This document shows positions 1 through 8,191 of a stretch of DNA of 64,000 bases, one piece after another. Every line of letters starts with the position of its first letter. The first letter of the stretch is position 1. Both the position numbers and the translations under genes were made by a program. The notes beneath the pieces were generated by a model. It had not been told where the DNA came from. It saw nothing but the letters and a program-made list of their open reading frames with translations, and did no database searches. The stretch spans positions 1 through 64,000 of the forward strand of contig JBALWA010000015.1 of assembly GCA_036960305.1 (NCBI GenBank). Reading direction: 5' to 3'. The DNA is from JBALVT01 sp036960305 (GTDB lineage Bacteria; Pseudomonadota; Gammaproteobacteria; Pseudomonadales; Halieaceae).

Positions 1-996
1 GGCGCTTCTACCCTGGGTATTTTCTTTGAGAAAGTGGGTACTGAAAAGAAGGCGGCCACGGCGGGCTGGTACAACTCAGCAGCATTTCATAAGTATGCCG
101 AGGCGGACGGTCTTTACGCCAAGAGCATTAACGGCGATGCTTTCAGTGAGGAAATCAAGGAAAAAACCATTGCCACCATTCGAGAGGATTTGGGACAGAT
201 TGATCTGGTCGTCTACAGTCTGGCGTCGCCCCGTCGCCAGCACCCGGTAACCGGTGTGGTGTACAACTCAACTCTCAAGCCGATTGGCAATGATGCGATA
301 CAGAAGGGGGTGAATACTGACAAGGAAGAAATTCAGGATTTCCACCTTGAAGCTGCGAATCAGGACGAAATCGACGATACGGTCGCCGTGATGGGGGGCG
401 AGGATTGGCAAATGTGGATCGAGGCCCTGGACGATGCCGGTGTACTGGCCGACGGCGCGAAAACCACAGCGTATACCTATATTGGAGACAAGCTCACCTG
501 GGACATTTATTGGCATGGCACCATTGGTGCCGCCAAAAAAGATCTGGACAAGCGGGTCGTGGATATTCGTGAACGTCTCGCGGCGAAGGGGGGCGACGCA
601 CGGGTTTCAGTCCTTAAGGCGGTGGTGACTCAGGCCAGCGCCGCGATTCCTGCCATGCCGATTTACCTGGCGGTATTGTTCAAGGTGATGAAAGAGCGCG
701 GAATACATGAAGGCTGTATCGAGCAGGTGGATGGTTTGTTCCGGGATAGCCTTTACGGCAGCGAACCCTACCTCGATGAGGTAGGGCGCCTGCGCGCAGA
801 TGGCAAAGAGCTGGATCCGGAAGTTCAAGAGGCAGTGGGCGCTCTGTGGGATCAGATCAACACCGATACGCTGCGTGAACTTTCTGATTTCGCCGGTTAT
901 AAGCGTGAGTTTCTCCAGCTCTTTGGTTTTGAAATTGATGGTGTCGACTACGATGCCGATGTAAACCCTCTCGTCACTATCAAGAATATGGTCTAG
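1..996 (+). CDS. fabV: Enoyl-[acyl-carrier-protein] reductase FabV (5' truncated by window edge)
   Basis: The reading frame is open from base 1, so the N-terminal nucleotide-binding part is cut off by the window and 331 residues remain. FabV is the NADH-dependent enoyl-ACP reductase that completes each fatty-acid elongation cycle in the cytoplasm. The remnant shows the family segments GTEKKAATAGWYN and YAKSINGDAF, and the catalytic Tyr-(X8)-Lys signature YWHGTIGAAK at nt 508-537. The C-terminus (FGFEIDGVDYDADVNP) is also typical. The internal GTG at 34 is not the real start, because family sequence continues upstream of it. The next gene begins 4 nt after the stop. FabV-type reductases are often triclosan-insensitive, which is a property of the family and not visible here. 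Confidence 0.95.
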   Translation, partial: GASTLGIFFEKVGTEKKAATAGWYNSAAFHKYAEADGLYAKSINGDAFSEEIKEKTIATIREDLGQIDLVVYSLASPRRQHPVTGVVYNSTLKPIGNDAIQKGVNTDKEEIQDFHLEAANQDEIDDTVAVMGGEDWQMWIEALDDAGVLADGAKTTAYTYIGDKLTWDIYWHGTIGAAKKDLDKRVVDIRERLAAKGGDARVSVLKAVVTQASAAIPAMPIYLAVLFKVMKERGIHEGCIEQVDGLFRDSLYGSEPYLDEVGRLRADGKELDPEVQEAVGALWDQINTDTLRELSDFAGYKREFLQLFGFEIDGVDYDADVNPLVTIKNMV

Positions 997-1000
997 GCAC

Positions 1001-1834
1001 ATGATGGAACACGGCATACCGTTTCGCTTGAATAGCCGGGTCAGGCGCCTGGTGGCGCCTAATCCAGGGATGATGACTGGCGCCGGTACGAATACCTATT
1101 TGCTGGGCAACGAGGACGTCGCGGTACTGGATCCCGGTCCCGCCATTCAGGAGCACATTGACGCTATTTTAGATGCAGCGGGGGATAAGATACGCTGGAT
1201 TGTTTGTACACATACGCATCCAGATCATTCTCCAGCCTGGCAGGCTGTGGCCGAGGCTACCGGTGCCACCGTCATTGGTGCCTCTCCGGCTGACGATATG
1301 TTCCAGGACGACACCTTCAAGCCGGCCACCGAAGTGCAGCATGATGATGTACTGAAGACCTCAGAGTTTACTCTGCGAGCGGTTCATACCCCGGGTCATG
1401 TCAGCAACCACTTCTGTTATTTTCTTGAGGAAGAGCAGATGTTGTTTGCGGGCGACCACATCATGAATGGCTCTACGGTGGTCATCGTACCCCCCAGTGG
1501 CGATATGAAAGCCTATATCGAGTCGCTGAAATTACTCTTGAATTACCCCCTGAAGCTGATTGCCCCGGGCCACGGCGATGTCATGGAGGATTCCGCTGCG
1601 GTTGTTGAATGGCTGGTGAACCACCGGCTGCAACGGGAAAACAAGGTTGTGGAGGGACTGAAAGCCCTGAATTGGGCCCCGCTGGACGAACTGGTGGCAG
1701 TCGTTTATGACGATGTCGACAGCAAGTTACACGAAATGGCCAAACTGTCTCTTAGTGCCCACCTGATCAAGCTTCAGCAGGAAAAGCGGGTCCGCTTGCA
1801 CAGTGATTCCGGTGCCTGGGAATGGGTTTCCTAG
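1001..1834 (+). CDS. Metallo-beta-lactamase-fold hydrolase (LACTB2-like)
   Basis: This 277-aa protein has the MBL-fold zinc signature HTHPDH at residues 71-76. Further metal ligands are likely in HTPGH (about residue 130), FAGDH (about 150) and the APGHG segment (about 188). A C-terminal helical part (about 210-277) resembles the winged-helix tail of LACTB2-like hydrolases. The N-terminal segment GAGTNTYLLG is typical of the subgroup. Substrate cannot be read from sequence; thioesters or nucleic acids are both possible in this family. Two adjacent ATGs (1001 and 1004) could start it. It is probably co-transcribed with fabV (4-nt gap) and separated from the steroid genes by 172 nt of AT-rich DNA. 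Confidence 0.8.
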   Translation: MMEHGIPFRLNSRVRRLVAPNPGMMTGAGTNTYLLGNEDVAVLDPGPAIQEHIDAILDAAGDKIRWIVCTHTHPDHSPAWQAVAEATGATVIGASPADDMFQDDTFKPATEVQHDDVLKTSEFTLRAVHTPGHVSNHFCYFLEEEQMLFAGDHIMNGSTVVIVPPSGDMKAYIESLKLLLNYPLKLIAPGHGDVMEDSAAVVEWLVNHRLQRENKVVEGLKALNWAPLDELVAVVYDDVDSKLHEMAKLSLSAHLIKLQQEKRVRLHSDSGAWEWVS

Positions 1835-1907
1835 GCTCTCTTCTGTACCCCTTTTGCCGGTGTCGGACAGAGTTGGGCAATTAAAAACGTCTTAAGGGGG
1901 CTCTCAT

Positions 1908-1913
1908 TATAAT
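1908..1913 (+). promoter_or_regulatory. Candidate -10 element (TATAAT) upstream of the HIP cluster
   Basis: A perfect TATAAT lies in the AT-rich gap between the MBL hydrolase and the FadD3-like gene, about 95 nt before the ATG. No good -35 hexamer stands 16-18 nt upstream, so an activator may be needed. It sits next to the palindrome at 1913-1935. Confidence 0.4.
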
Positions 1914-1935
1914 ATTTTGCACTATTCGTAAAATA
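1913..1935 (+). promoter_or_regulatory. Candidate operator: AT-rich inverted repeat before the HIP operon
   Basis: TATTTT-N11-AAAATA forms an inverted repeat with a 7-8 bp near-match (TATTTTGC against TATTTTAC). It overlaps the downstream edge of the TATAAT box. Its position just downstream of a -10 element suits a repressor or Lrp-type site. The link to the two AsnC-family genes at 3611 and 4101 is inference. Confidence 0.3.
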
Positions 1936-2006
1936 CATCCTTATTAATTACGAATTACGCTTGTAATACCCCGTAACACTACCTACTATGGGCTCCCGTT
2001 TCTACC

Positions 2007-3614
2007 ATGGAATGCGATCTCTCTTTGCCTATGTCTGCCGATTCCTATACAGCCCGCACCCTGCCACAGGTCGTCCAACAGGCGGCTCAGATCCATGGCA
2101 GCCGCATTGCGATTAAAGATGGTGATGTTGAGATGTCCTATCAGGATCTGGACAAGGCCAGATTGCAGGCGGCCCGGGCCTTTGTGGCTGCGGGAGTGGA
2201 GAAGGGCGATCGATTTGCCATTTGGGCACCCAATATTTACCAATGGATCATCGCCGCTATGGGCGCACAGTCCGTTGGTGGCGTGCTGATACCACTGAAT
2301 ACCCGAATGAAGGGCTCTGAAGCCGCTTATGTCCTGCGGGCCAGTGGGGCAAAATTACTGTTTACCGTGGGTGACTTCCTCGGTGTGTCTTATCCCGAGT
2401 TGCTTAAGGGTCAGGACCTGCCGGCCCTGGAGCAGACCATCTTGCTGTCGGGCCAAGCGTCCGGTTGTGATACCTGGGCGAATTTCCTGCAAGCCGGGGA
2501 GTCCGTGGATGAACAACAGGTCCAGGAGCGCAGCGCGGCACTGACGCCTGATGACACCCTCGATATTCTCTTTACCTCGGGCACGACGGGTAGCCCCAAG
2601 GGCGTGGTGACATCCCACGGCCAGAACATTCGTGCTTTTGAGACATGGAGCTCCACCGTTGGCCTCAGGGCTGATGATAACTACCTGATCATCAACCCCT
2701 TTTTCCACTCATTTGGCTATAAGGCCGGCTGGCTGGCCGCCATAATCAGTGGTGCGAAGATATTGCCTGTACGCAGTTTTGACCTGGATGCGGTATTGGC
2801 GCAAATCGCCAAAGACAAAATCTCCATGATTCCCGGTCCGCCCACCATCTATCAGTCATTGTTGGCGCATCCTCGCCGCGAGGACTATGACCTGTCCAGT
2901 TTGCGCCTGGCCGTCACTGGCGCAGCGCCGGTGCCGGTTGAGTTGGTAAACCAGATGCGCAATGAGCTGGGTTTCGAAACGGTGGTCACCGCTTACGGTT
3001 TGACGGAGTCCTGTGGTGTGGTCTCCATTTGCCGCCCCGAGGACAGCCCCGAAGTGATCTCCCATACCTCCGGCAAAGCGATGCCCGGGGTGGAGATGAA
3101 GTGTGTGGACGCCAACGGTGACGAAGTGGCGGTAGGCGCAGAAGGGGAAATCTGGTTTCGCGGTTTCAACGTCATGCGCGGCTATCTCGACAATCCCGAG
3201 GAGACAGCCCGGACGATTACCGCGGACGGCTGGCTCCAGACCGGCGATGTGGGTGTCATGGATGAAGCGGGCTATATCCGCATTACCGATCGTATCAAAG
3301 ATATGTTCATCGTCGGTGGCTTCAATTGCTATCCGGCTGAGATAGAAAATGGTCTGTGCAGTATGCCCGGTATCGCCAGGGCAGCGGTCATCGGAGTGCC
3401 GGATGAACGTATGGGTGAGGTCGCTATGGCGTACCTCGTGACCACTGCGGATGCCGATCTCGACGAGGCAGCCGTTATCGCCTGGAGTCGAGACAATATG
3501 GCGAATTACAAAGTGCCTCGGTTTGTGCGCTTTGTAGAAGGATTCCCCATGAACGCAGGCGGCAAGGTACTGAAGGGCGAGTTGCGAGAATTGGCTGCGG
3601 TTGAAGGTCGGTGA
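2007..3614 (+). CDS. fadD3: FadD3-like acyl-CoA synthetase (HIP-CoA ligase)
   Basis: A 535-aa AMP-dependent acyl-CoA ligase. The P-loop TSGTTGSPKG is near residue 190, the adenylate motif AYGLTES near 330, the hinge region GYIRITDRIKDMFIVGG near 425, and the C-terminal lysine segment NAGGKVLKGEL near 515. FadD3 activates HIP, the C/D-ring propionate left after steroid A/B-ring degradation, to its CoA thioester. The ligase family is certain. The HIP assignment rests on the downstream ipdABC, echA20, fadE and fadA6-type genes and is inference. The ATG at 2007 lacks a strong ribosome site; ATG 2031 is an alternative. The stop overlaps the next start (GTGA). Confidence 0.82.
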   Translation: MECDLSLPMSADSYTARTLPQVVQQAAQIHGSRIAIKDGDVEMSYQDLDKARLQAARAFVAAGVEKGDRFAIWAPNIYQWIIAAMGAQSVGGVLIPLNTRMKGSEAAYVLRASGAKLLFTVGDFLGVSYPELLKGQDLPALEQTILLSGQASGCDTWANFLQAGESVDEQQVQERSAALTPDDTLDILFTSGTTGSPKGVVTSHGQNIRAFETWSSTVGLRADDNYLIINPFFHSFGYKAGWLAAIISGAKILPVRSFDLDAVLAQIAKDKISMIPGPPTIYQSLLAHPRREDYDLSSLRLAVTGAAPVPVELVNQMRNELGFETVVTAYGLTESCGVVSICRPEDSPEVISHTSGKAMPGVEMKCVDANGDEVAVGAEGEIWFRGFNVMRGYLDNPEETARTITADGWLQTGDVGVMDEAGYIRITDRIKDMFIVGGFNCYPAEIENGLCSMPGIARAAVIGVPDERMGEVAMAYLVTTADADLDEAAVIAWSRDNMANYKVPRFVRFVEGFPMNAGGKVLKGELRELAAVEGR

Positions 3615-4108
3615 TCGATCTCCCCTCCAGAATGCTTGCCAAGGAAGGTGTGATTGAACTCGATGACACTGACTACGCCATCATCGATTTGCTGCGGGAG
3701 GATGGCAGACTGCCCTACCGGGCCATTGCCCGGGAACTCGGTTTGACTGAAGCTACCGTTCGGGCGCGAGTCAAGCGCTTGGAAGAGTCCAACACCATGC
3801 GTGTGGTCGCGGTAACGGATATAGAGGCGGCGGGCTACGAGATGCTGCTTGCCATTGGCGTGCAGGTTGAGGGTCGCTCCCCGGTGGAAGTGGCTGAAGA
3901 CCTGGCGAAAATCCCCGAAGTTTTTTCTGTCAATGTAGTAGTGGGAACCCACGATGTGGAAATTCTGGTGGTGGCAAAAGACCAGGATGATTTGGATGAT
4001 CTGCTGTCACAGCAACTGGCCAATATGCCGGGTATACGTCGATTGACTCCCGCATTGGCGGTCAATGTATTGAAGAATCAACCAGACTGGGTACCCTTCC
4101 ATGACTAG
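3611..4108 (+). CDS. Lrp/AsnC-family transcriptional regulator (first of a tandem pair)
   Basis: A 165-aa regulator with an N-terminal AsnC-type winged helix-turn-helix (LDDTDYAIIDLLREDGR, then ARELGLTEATVRARVKRL) and a C-terminal RAM/AsnC ligand-binding domain from about residue 70. The GTG start overlaps the ligase stop by 4 nt; an internal ATG at 3632 is an alternative. Lrp/AsnC proteins form dimers to octamers and respond to small molecules. Its place inside the HIP operon suggests it senses a steroid-ring intermediate, which is inference. In actinobacteria this pathway is controlled by the TetR-family repressor KstR2, so a pair of AsnC regulators here is notable. No TetR-like gene is present in the window. 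Confidence 0.88.
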   Translation: MIDLPSRMLAKEGVIELDDTDYAIIDLLREDGRLPYRAIARELGLTEATVRARVKRLEESNTMRVVAVTDIEAAGYEMLLAIGVQVEGRSPVEVAEDLAKIPEVFSVNVVVGTHDVEILVVAKDQDDLDDLLSQQLANMPGIRRLTPALAVNVLKNQPDWVPFHD

Positions 4109-4568
4109 GCGCAAGCTGGATGAGATCGACGGCGCCATTGTGAAATGGTTGTCCCGCGATGCCCGTACCAGCAATCGTCAGATCGCCAACGAACTGGGTG
4201 TGACTGAAGGGACCGTACGTGCACGCATTAAACGGATGGAAGAAGAGAAACTTATTCGTATCACCGCGGTCACTAACATCGACAGGTTCCGGGACGGGGC
4301 GTTGGCTTACATCTGGATAGAAGTGGAGCGCAGCAGCCAGACTCAGGCGATAGCCAAAGAGTTGGCGGCGATGTCTGAATTGGGTTTTGTGGGGGTGATG
4401 ATGGGCCGGTTCGATATTCTGGCAATCACCATGGTGCGCAGTACTGAACACCTGGGTCAGTTCCTCCACGAGAAGATCAAGTCTATCCCGGGGGTGCGCC
4501 GCACCGAAAGCACCCTGGGCGTAGATTTTGTAAAACATGATTACCGCATGGCGCGGATCGTCAGCTAA
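4101..4568 (+). CDS. Lrp/AsnC-family transcriptional regulator (second of a tandem pair)
   Basis: This 155-aa protein has the same layout as its upstream neighbour: helix-turn-helix at about residues 5-50 (LDEIDGAIVKWLSRDAR, then ANELGVTEGTVRARIKRM), followed by a RAM domain. It overlaps the first regulator by 8 nt. The two share the recognition-helix core LGVTE-TVRARIKR or LGLTE-TVRARVKR, so they probably arose by duplication and may recognise similar sites or form mixed oligomers. The ligand-binding halves differ more, which would fit different effectors. The following ipdA ATG is 29 nt downstream. Confidence 0.88.
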   Translation: MTRRKLDEIDGAIVKWLSRDARTSNRQIANELGVTEGTVRARIKRMEEEKLIRITAVTNIDRFRDGALAYIWIEVERSSQTQAIAKELAAMSELGFVGVMMGRFDILAITMVRSTEHLGQFLHEKIKSIPGVRRTESTLGVDFVKHDYRMARIVS

Positions 4569-4597
4569 GTATTTTTAACTTGAGTATAGGAGTCCCA

Positions 4598-5473
4598 ATG
4601 GACAAGCAAATGACAGCAGCCCAGGTTGTGTCACAACTGGAAGATGGCATGACCATCGGCATCGGTGGCTGGGGCCCCCGACGCAAGCCCATGGCTTTGA
4701 TTCGTGAAATCTTGCGATCGGATCTGAAGGACCTCACGGTTGTCGCCTATGGCGGTGCCGATGTCGGCATGCTGTGTGCGGCGGGCAAAGTGCGTAAAGT
4801 AGTCTTCGCATTTGTGTCGTTGGATTTTATTCCGCTGGAACCCTATTTTCGCCAGGCGCGACAGACGGCCGCCATTGAAGTGATGGAGATCGACGAGGGT
4901 ATGATGCTGTTGGGGCTGCGCGCTGCGGCCTGGGGCCTGCCCTACATTCCGACTCAGGTCGGTCTTGGCACCGACATTATCAAGCGCAACCCTGACATCA
5001 AAGTGGTCGATAGCCCTTATGATGACAAAGAGTGGGTGGCAATGCCTGCACTTCATCTGGATGCTTCCCTGATTCATGCTGACCGCGCAGATACACGTGG
5101 CGTCTGCCAGATCGCCGGCCCGGATTTCTACATGGATGACTGGTTTGCACGGGCAGCGGACAAGACCTTTGTATCCTGTGATGAACTGGTTGATAGCGAC
5201 TTTTTTAACGACCCTGCTGAGGCCCGCATGGTGCACTGGGAACGCTCTGCCACCAGCGGCGTGGTACACATCCCCGGCGGCGCACATCCCTCATCCTGCA
5301 GCCCCATGTATGGCTTCGATGTACCTCACTTCAAGGCCTATACGGGCTCGGCCAAAGATGAAAAGGGTTTCCAGGGCTATCTGGATACCTTCCTTGGTAG
5401 TACTGAGGAAGAGTACCAGCAGCAAGTGGGTGGGCTAGATGCCATCCGTTCTATTGAATTACCCACCTACTAA
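4598..5473 (+). CDS. ipdA: IpdA: alpha subunit of the steroid ring-C hydrolase (CoA-transferase family I fold)
   Basis: The 291-aa protein has the class I CoA-transferase alpha fold, with the glycine-rich start IGIGGWGPRRKPMALIREIL near residue 20. IpdAB of Mycobacterium tuberculosis and its homologue in Comamonas are ring-opening hydrolases that cleave ring C of COCHEA-CoA to MOODA-CoA rather than transferring CoA. Assignment to IpdA rests on fold, size, the paired beta subunit and the neighbours ipdC and echA20. The ATG at 4598 is preceded by AGGAGT at 4588-4593. An upstream in-frame TTG at 4580 is less likely. It begins the structural part of the operon after the two regulators. Confidence 0.85.
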   Translation: MDKQMTAAQVVSQLEDGMTIGIGGWGPRRKPMALIREILRSDLKDLTVVAYGGADVGMLCAAGKVRKVVFAFVSLDFIPLEPYFRQARQTAAIEVMEIDEGMMLLGLRAAAWGLPYIPTQVGLGTDIIKRNPDIKVVDSPYDDKEWVAMPALHLDASLIHADRADTRGVCQIAGPDFYMDDWFARAADKTFVSCDELVDSDFFNDPAEARMVHWERSATSGVVHIPGGAHPSSCSPMYGFDVPHFKAYTGSAKDEKGFQGYLDTFLGSTEEEYQQQVGGLDAIRSIELPTY

Positions 5474-5496
5474 TTGGCCCAGGAGAGACTAAAGCA

Positions 5497-6300
5497 ATGA
5501 CAACTCCAGCAGCACAATACACCCTGGCCGAGCTATGCATCGTGGCAGCGGCAGAAGCTTTTCGCTATGACGGCGAAGTCCTCGCAACCGGTATCGGCGT
5601 GATTCCGCGATTGGCGGCAAGCCTGACCATGGTCACCACCAATACCGACCTGATGATGACGGACTCTGAAGCCTACTTACTGAGTGCGCCCAACCCCATT
5701 GGCAAGCGCGGCGAAGATTTCGTGCAACGCAACGAGACCTGGATGGGTTTTTCACGCATTTTTGACAATGTCTGGAGCGGACACCGCCACGCCATGTTGG
5801 GCCCCACCCAGATCGACAAATATGGGCAGTCCAATACCTCTGCGCTTGGCGGTACCTATGAGCAACCCAAAGTGATGATGTTGGGCGCACGGGGTTTTCC
5901 CGGCAACTCCATCTCCCACCCCAACAGCTTTTTTGTACCCAGCCACAACACGCGGGTGTTCATGGCCGGTGAATGCGACTTCGTCTCATCGATCGGTTAC
6001 AACCCGGAGCGTTTACCTAAAGGGCACTCGCTGGACGATATCAATATTCGTCTGATCGTCACTGACTTGTGTGTGATGGACTTTGGTGGTCCCGACCACC
6101 AGATTCGCCTGGTGTCGCTGCATCCGGGCATTACTGTGGAGCAGGTGCAGGAAAATACCGGCTATGACATTGATGTGCCGGAGACTGTGCCGGTCACCAC
6201 TGCGCCCACACAGGAGCAGCTGGATATCATCGCCAGTTTCGATCCACACAACCAGCGGGCCTATCAGATCAAGGATAACCCCGCCGGCGACCGCAGCTGA
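5497..6300 (+). CDS. ipdB: IpdB: beta subunit of the steroid ring-C hydrolase
   Basis: The 267-aa partner of IpdA has the CoA-transferase beta-subunit fold. After the segment ATGIGVIPRLAASLTM (about residues 29-44), where ordinary family I CoA-transferases carry a Ser-Glu-Asn-Gly motif, it reads MMTDSEAYLLS, so the canonical tetrapeptide is absent. This agrees with a hydrolase-type IpdAB rather than a true transferase. The ATG follows AGGAGAG at 5481-5487 by 9 nt. The active enzyme would be a heterooligomer of the two products, acting in the cytosol on COCHEA-CoA. An ordinary 3-oxoacid CoA-transferase cannot be excluded by reading alone, but the neighbourhood argues against it. Confidence 0.85.
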   Translation: MTTPAAQYTLAELCIVAAAEAFRYDGEVLATGIGVIPRLAASLTMVTTNTDLMMTDSEAYLLSAPNPIGKRGEDFVQRNETWMGFSRIFDNVWSGHRHAMLGPTQIDKYGQSNTSALGGTYEQPKVMMLGARGFPGNSISHPNSFFVPSHNTRVFMAGECDFVSSIGYNPERLPKGHSLDDINIRLIVTDLCVMDFGGPDHQIRLVSLHPGITVEQVQENTGYDIDVPETVPVTTAPTQEQLDIIASFDPHNQRAYQIKDNPAGDRS

Positions 6301-6316
6301 GAGAAAGGTTTAATTC

Positions 6317-7390
6317 ATGCTTGAGACACGTTTAACGTCATTGCTCGGTTGCAAATACCCCATCGTCCAGACGGCGATGGGGTGGGTAGCCGACCCCCGC
6401 ATGGTTGCCGGCAGTTGCAATGCCGGGGGCTTTGGTTTCCTGGCGGGTGCCACTATCCCGCCGGAAGAAATGGAGCGCGATATCCTGCGCGTCAAGGAAC
6501 TCACGGATAAGCCCTTCGGCGTCAACTTCCACATGTACCAGCCTAATGCTGGGGATATTGTGGACATGGTGGTGCGCCACGGCGTCAGGGCGGTCAGTTA
6601 TTCGCGATCGCCTGGGCCGGAGTTTATTGGCAAGCTCAAGGACGCGGGCGTTATTTGCATGCCGACCGTGGGGCTGCCCAAACATGCCATCAAGGCGGTC
6701 GAACTGGGCGCTGATGTTGTGACCGTGCAGGGCGGCGAAGGCGGTGGCCATACAGGCGCTGTGCCGACCACTTTACTGATTCCACAGGTTGTTGATGCGG
6801 TGGGAGATAAAGTGCCGGTGGTGGCAGCCGGAGGTTTCAAGGATGGCCGAGGGCTTCTAGCCGCTTTGGCCTGGGGGGCGGACGGTATCGCCATGGGAAC
6901 ACGTTTCCTGATGACCGAGGAAAGTCCGGTACCCAGGGAAACCCTGCAACGCTATATCGATTGCAAAAACCCGGGTGAGATTATCGTGTCCCGGGCGATG
7001 GATGGTTTGCCCCAACGCATGATTACCAATGAACTGTTGGCGGAACTTGAGCGGGCGAGCGGCCTGAAAAAGCTGCTAATCGCGGTGCGCAACGGCCTGG
7101 CATTTCGCAAGCATACCGGGGCGAGTATTGTTGACCTGATGAAGTCGGCACTTGCCATGAGTCGCGATGATGATTTGACCGCGGCCCAGGCCATCATGTC
7201 AGCCAACGCGCCAATGATTATCCAGAAAGCTATGGTCGACGGCGAACCTGCTCAGGGCGTGTTGCCCAGTGGTCAGGTTGCGGGCGTGATCGATGAGCTC
7301 CTGAGCTGCGAAGATCTGATCAACTCTATAGTCACTGAGGCGGAACAGCGCCTCGCCTTGCTGGCAGTGCGTGCCAGTGAAGCGCAATAA
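6317..7390 (+). CDS. ipdC: IpdC: flavin-dependent oxidoreductase (nitronate monooxygenase-like fold)
   Basis: A 357-aa TIM-barrel flavoprotein of the nitronate monooxygenase/2-nitropropane dioxygenase family. FMN-binding segments are GGEGGGHTGAVPTTLL near residue 138, PVVAAGGFKDGRGL near 165 and GADGIAMGTRFLMTEE near 185. IpdC of HIP degraders oxidises the ring-C hydroxylated CoA intermediate (5-OH-HIC-CoA) so that EchA20 can open ring D. Placement between ipdB and echA20 supports this role. The ATG at 6317 follows AGAAAGG at 6302-6308. A general nitronate monooxygenase is the alternative reading. Confidence 0.82.
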   Translation: MLETRLTSLLGCKYPIVQTAMGWVADPRMVAGSCNAGGFGFLAGATIPPEEMERDILRVKELTDKPFGVNFHMYQPNAGDIVDMVVRHGVRAVSYSRSPGPEFIGKLKDAGVICMPTVGLPKHAIKAVELGADVVTVQGGEGGGHTGAVPTTLLIPQVVDAVGDKVPVVAAGGFKDGRGLLAALAWGADGIAMGTRFLMTEESPVPRETLQRYIDCKNPGEIIVSRAMDGLPQRMITNELLAELERASGLKKLLIAVRNGLAFRKHTGASIVDLMKSALAMSRDDDLTAAQAIMSANAPMIIQKAMVDGEPAQGVLPSGQVAGVIDELLSCEDLINSIVTEAEQRLALLAVRASEAQ

Positions 7391-7404
7391 AAGGAAATAC
7401 GAAG

Positions 7405-8163
7405 ATGTCCAAGCCGTTTAATACCACGATTGAAAATGGAATCGCGGAGATGATTCTCGATCATCCGCCGGTGAATGCCTTTGACAGCGCCGGCTGGTTT
7501 GCGATTGCCGACGAGATTGATGCCCTGGGTGTGAACGACGCTGTGCGGGTTATTATTGTTGCTGCCGCTGGCAAGGGTTTCTGCGCCGGTGTCGACATCA
7601 AGGAACTCGCTGCCCAGCCCAATAAGATTGTCGATGTGAATAAGGGAAACTACGAAACCTTCCGCGCGATTCACCGCAACCCCAAGCCCGTGATTGTCGG
7701 CCTGCACAGTTTTGTTTTGGGCGGCGGTATTGGCATGGCCGGCGCTGGGGATATCATTATTGCATCGGATTGTACCCGTTTCGGCGTCCCCGAAATTGAC
7801 CGCGGAGCAATGGGCGGGGGAGCACACCTACAGCGTATGTTCCCGGTCCAGAAAGTTCGCTACATGTATTTCACCGGTGAGTTTATCGATGCCCAGGAAG
7901 CCTACCGCCTGGGTGCGGTTGAGCGCGTCGTCCCCAGAGACGAATTGTTGCCAACTGCCCGGGAGATTGCCGCTAAAATTGCCGCCAAATCTCCCGCCAT
8001 GGTCAAGCTGGCCAAAGAGGCCCTGACCGGAATAGAAGATGGCAATCTTGAGGACAAGTATCGCTGGGAACAGGGCTTTACCCTCGAGGCCTACACCATG
8101 GAAGACTCCCAGGAAACCCGGGATGCCTTTGTCGGCAAGCGCGATGCCAAATTTGACCAATAG
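7405..8163 (+). CDS. echA20: EchA20-like crotonase: steroid ring-D hydrolase
   Basis: A 252-aa enoyl-CoA hydratase/isomerase (crotonase) family protein. The CoA/oxyanion-hole segments are AAAGKGFCAGVDIKEL near residue 53 and HSFVLGGGIGMAGAGD near 99. EchA20 hydrolyses ring D of HIEC-CoA to COCHEA-CoA, the substrate of IpdAB. The gene follows ipdC by 14 nt, with AAGGAAATACGAAG just before the ATG providing the ribosome site. Crotonase members share a fold but catalyse many reactions, so the specific role depends on the operon context. Confidence 0.82.
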   Translation: MSKPFNTTIENGIAEMILDHPPVNAFDSAGWFAIADEIDALGVNDAVRVIIVAAAGKGFCAGVDIKELAAQPNKIVDVNKGNYETFRAIHRNPKPVIVGLHSFVLGGGIGMAGAGDIIIASDCTRFGVPEIDRGAMGGGAHLQRMFPVQKVRYMYFTGEFIDAQEAYRLGAVERVVPRDELLPTAREIAAKIAAKSPAMVKLAKEALTGIEDGNLEDKYRWEQGFTLEAYTMEDSQETRDAFVGKRDAKFDQ

Positions 8164-8191
8164 AAAATATCGGTAACAGCAGGAATAAGTC

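Noticed and set aside
4631..5287. 218-aa minus-strand frame within ipdA
   Set aside because: It mirrors the coding strand of a well-supported gene and has no ribosome site or recognisable motif.
4598..6300. IpdA/IpdB as an ordinary 3-oxoacid CoA-transferase
   Set aside because: The canonical Ser-Glu-Asn-Gly motif is not seen in the beta subunit and the neighbours are all HIP-pathway genes.
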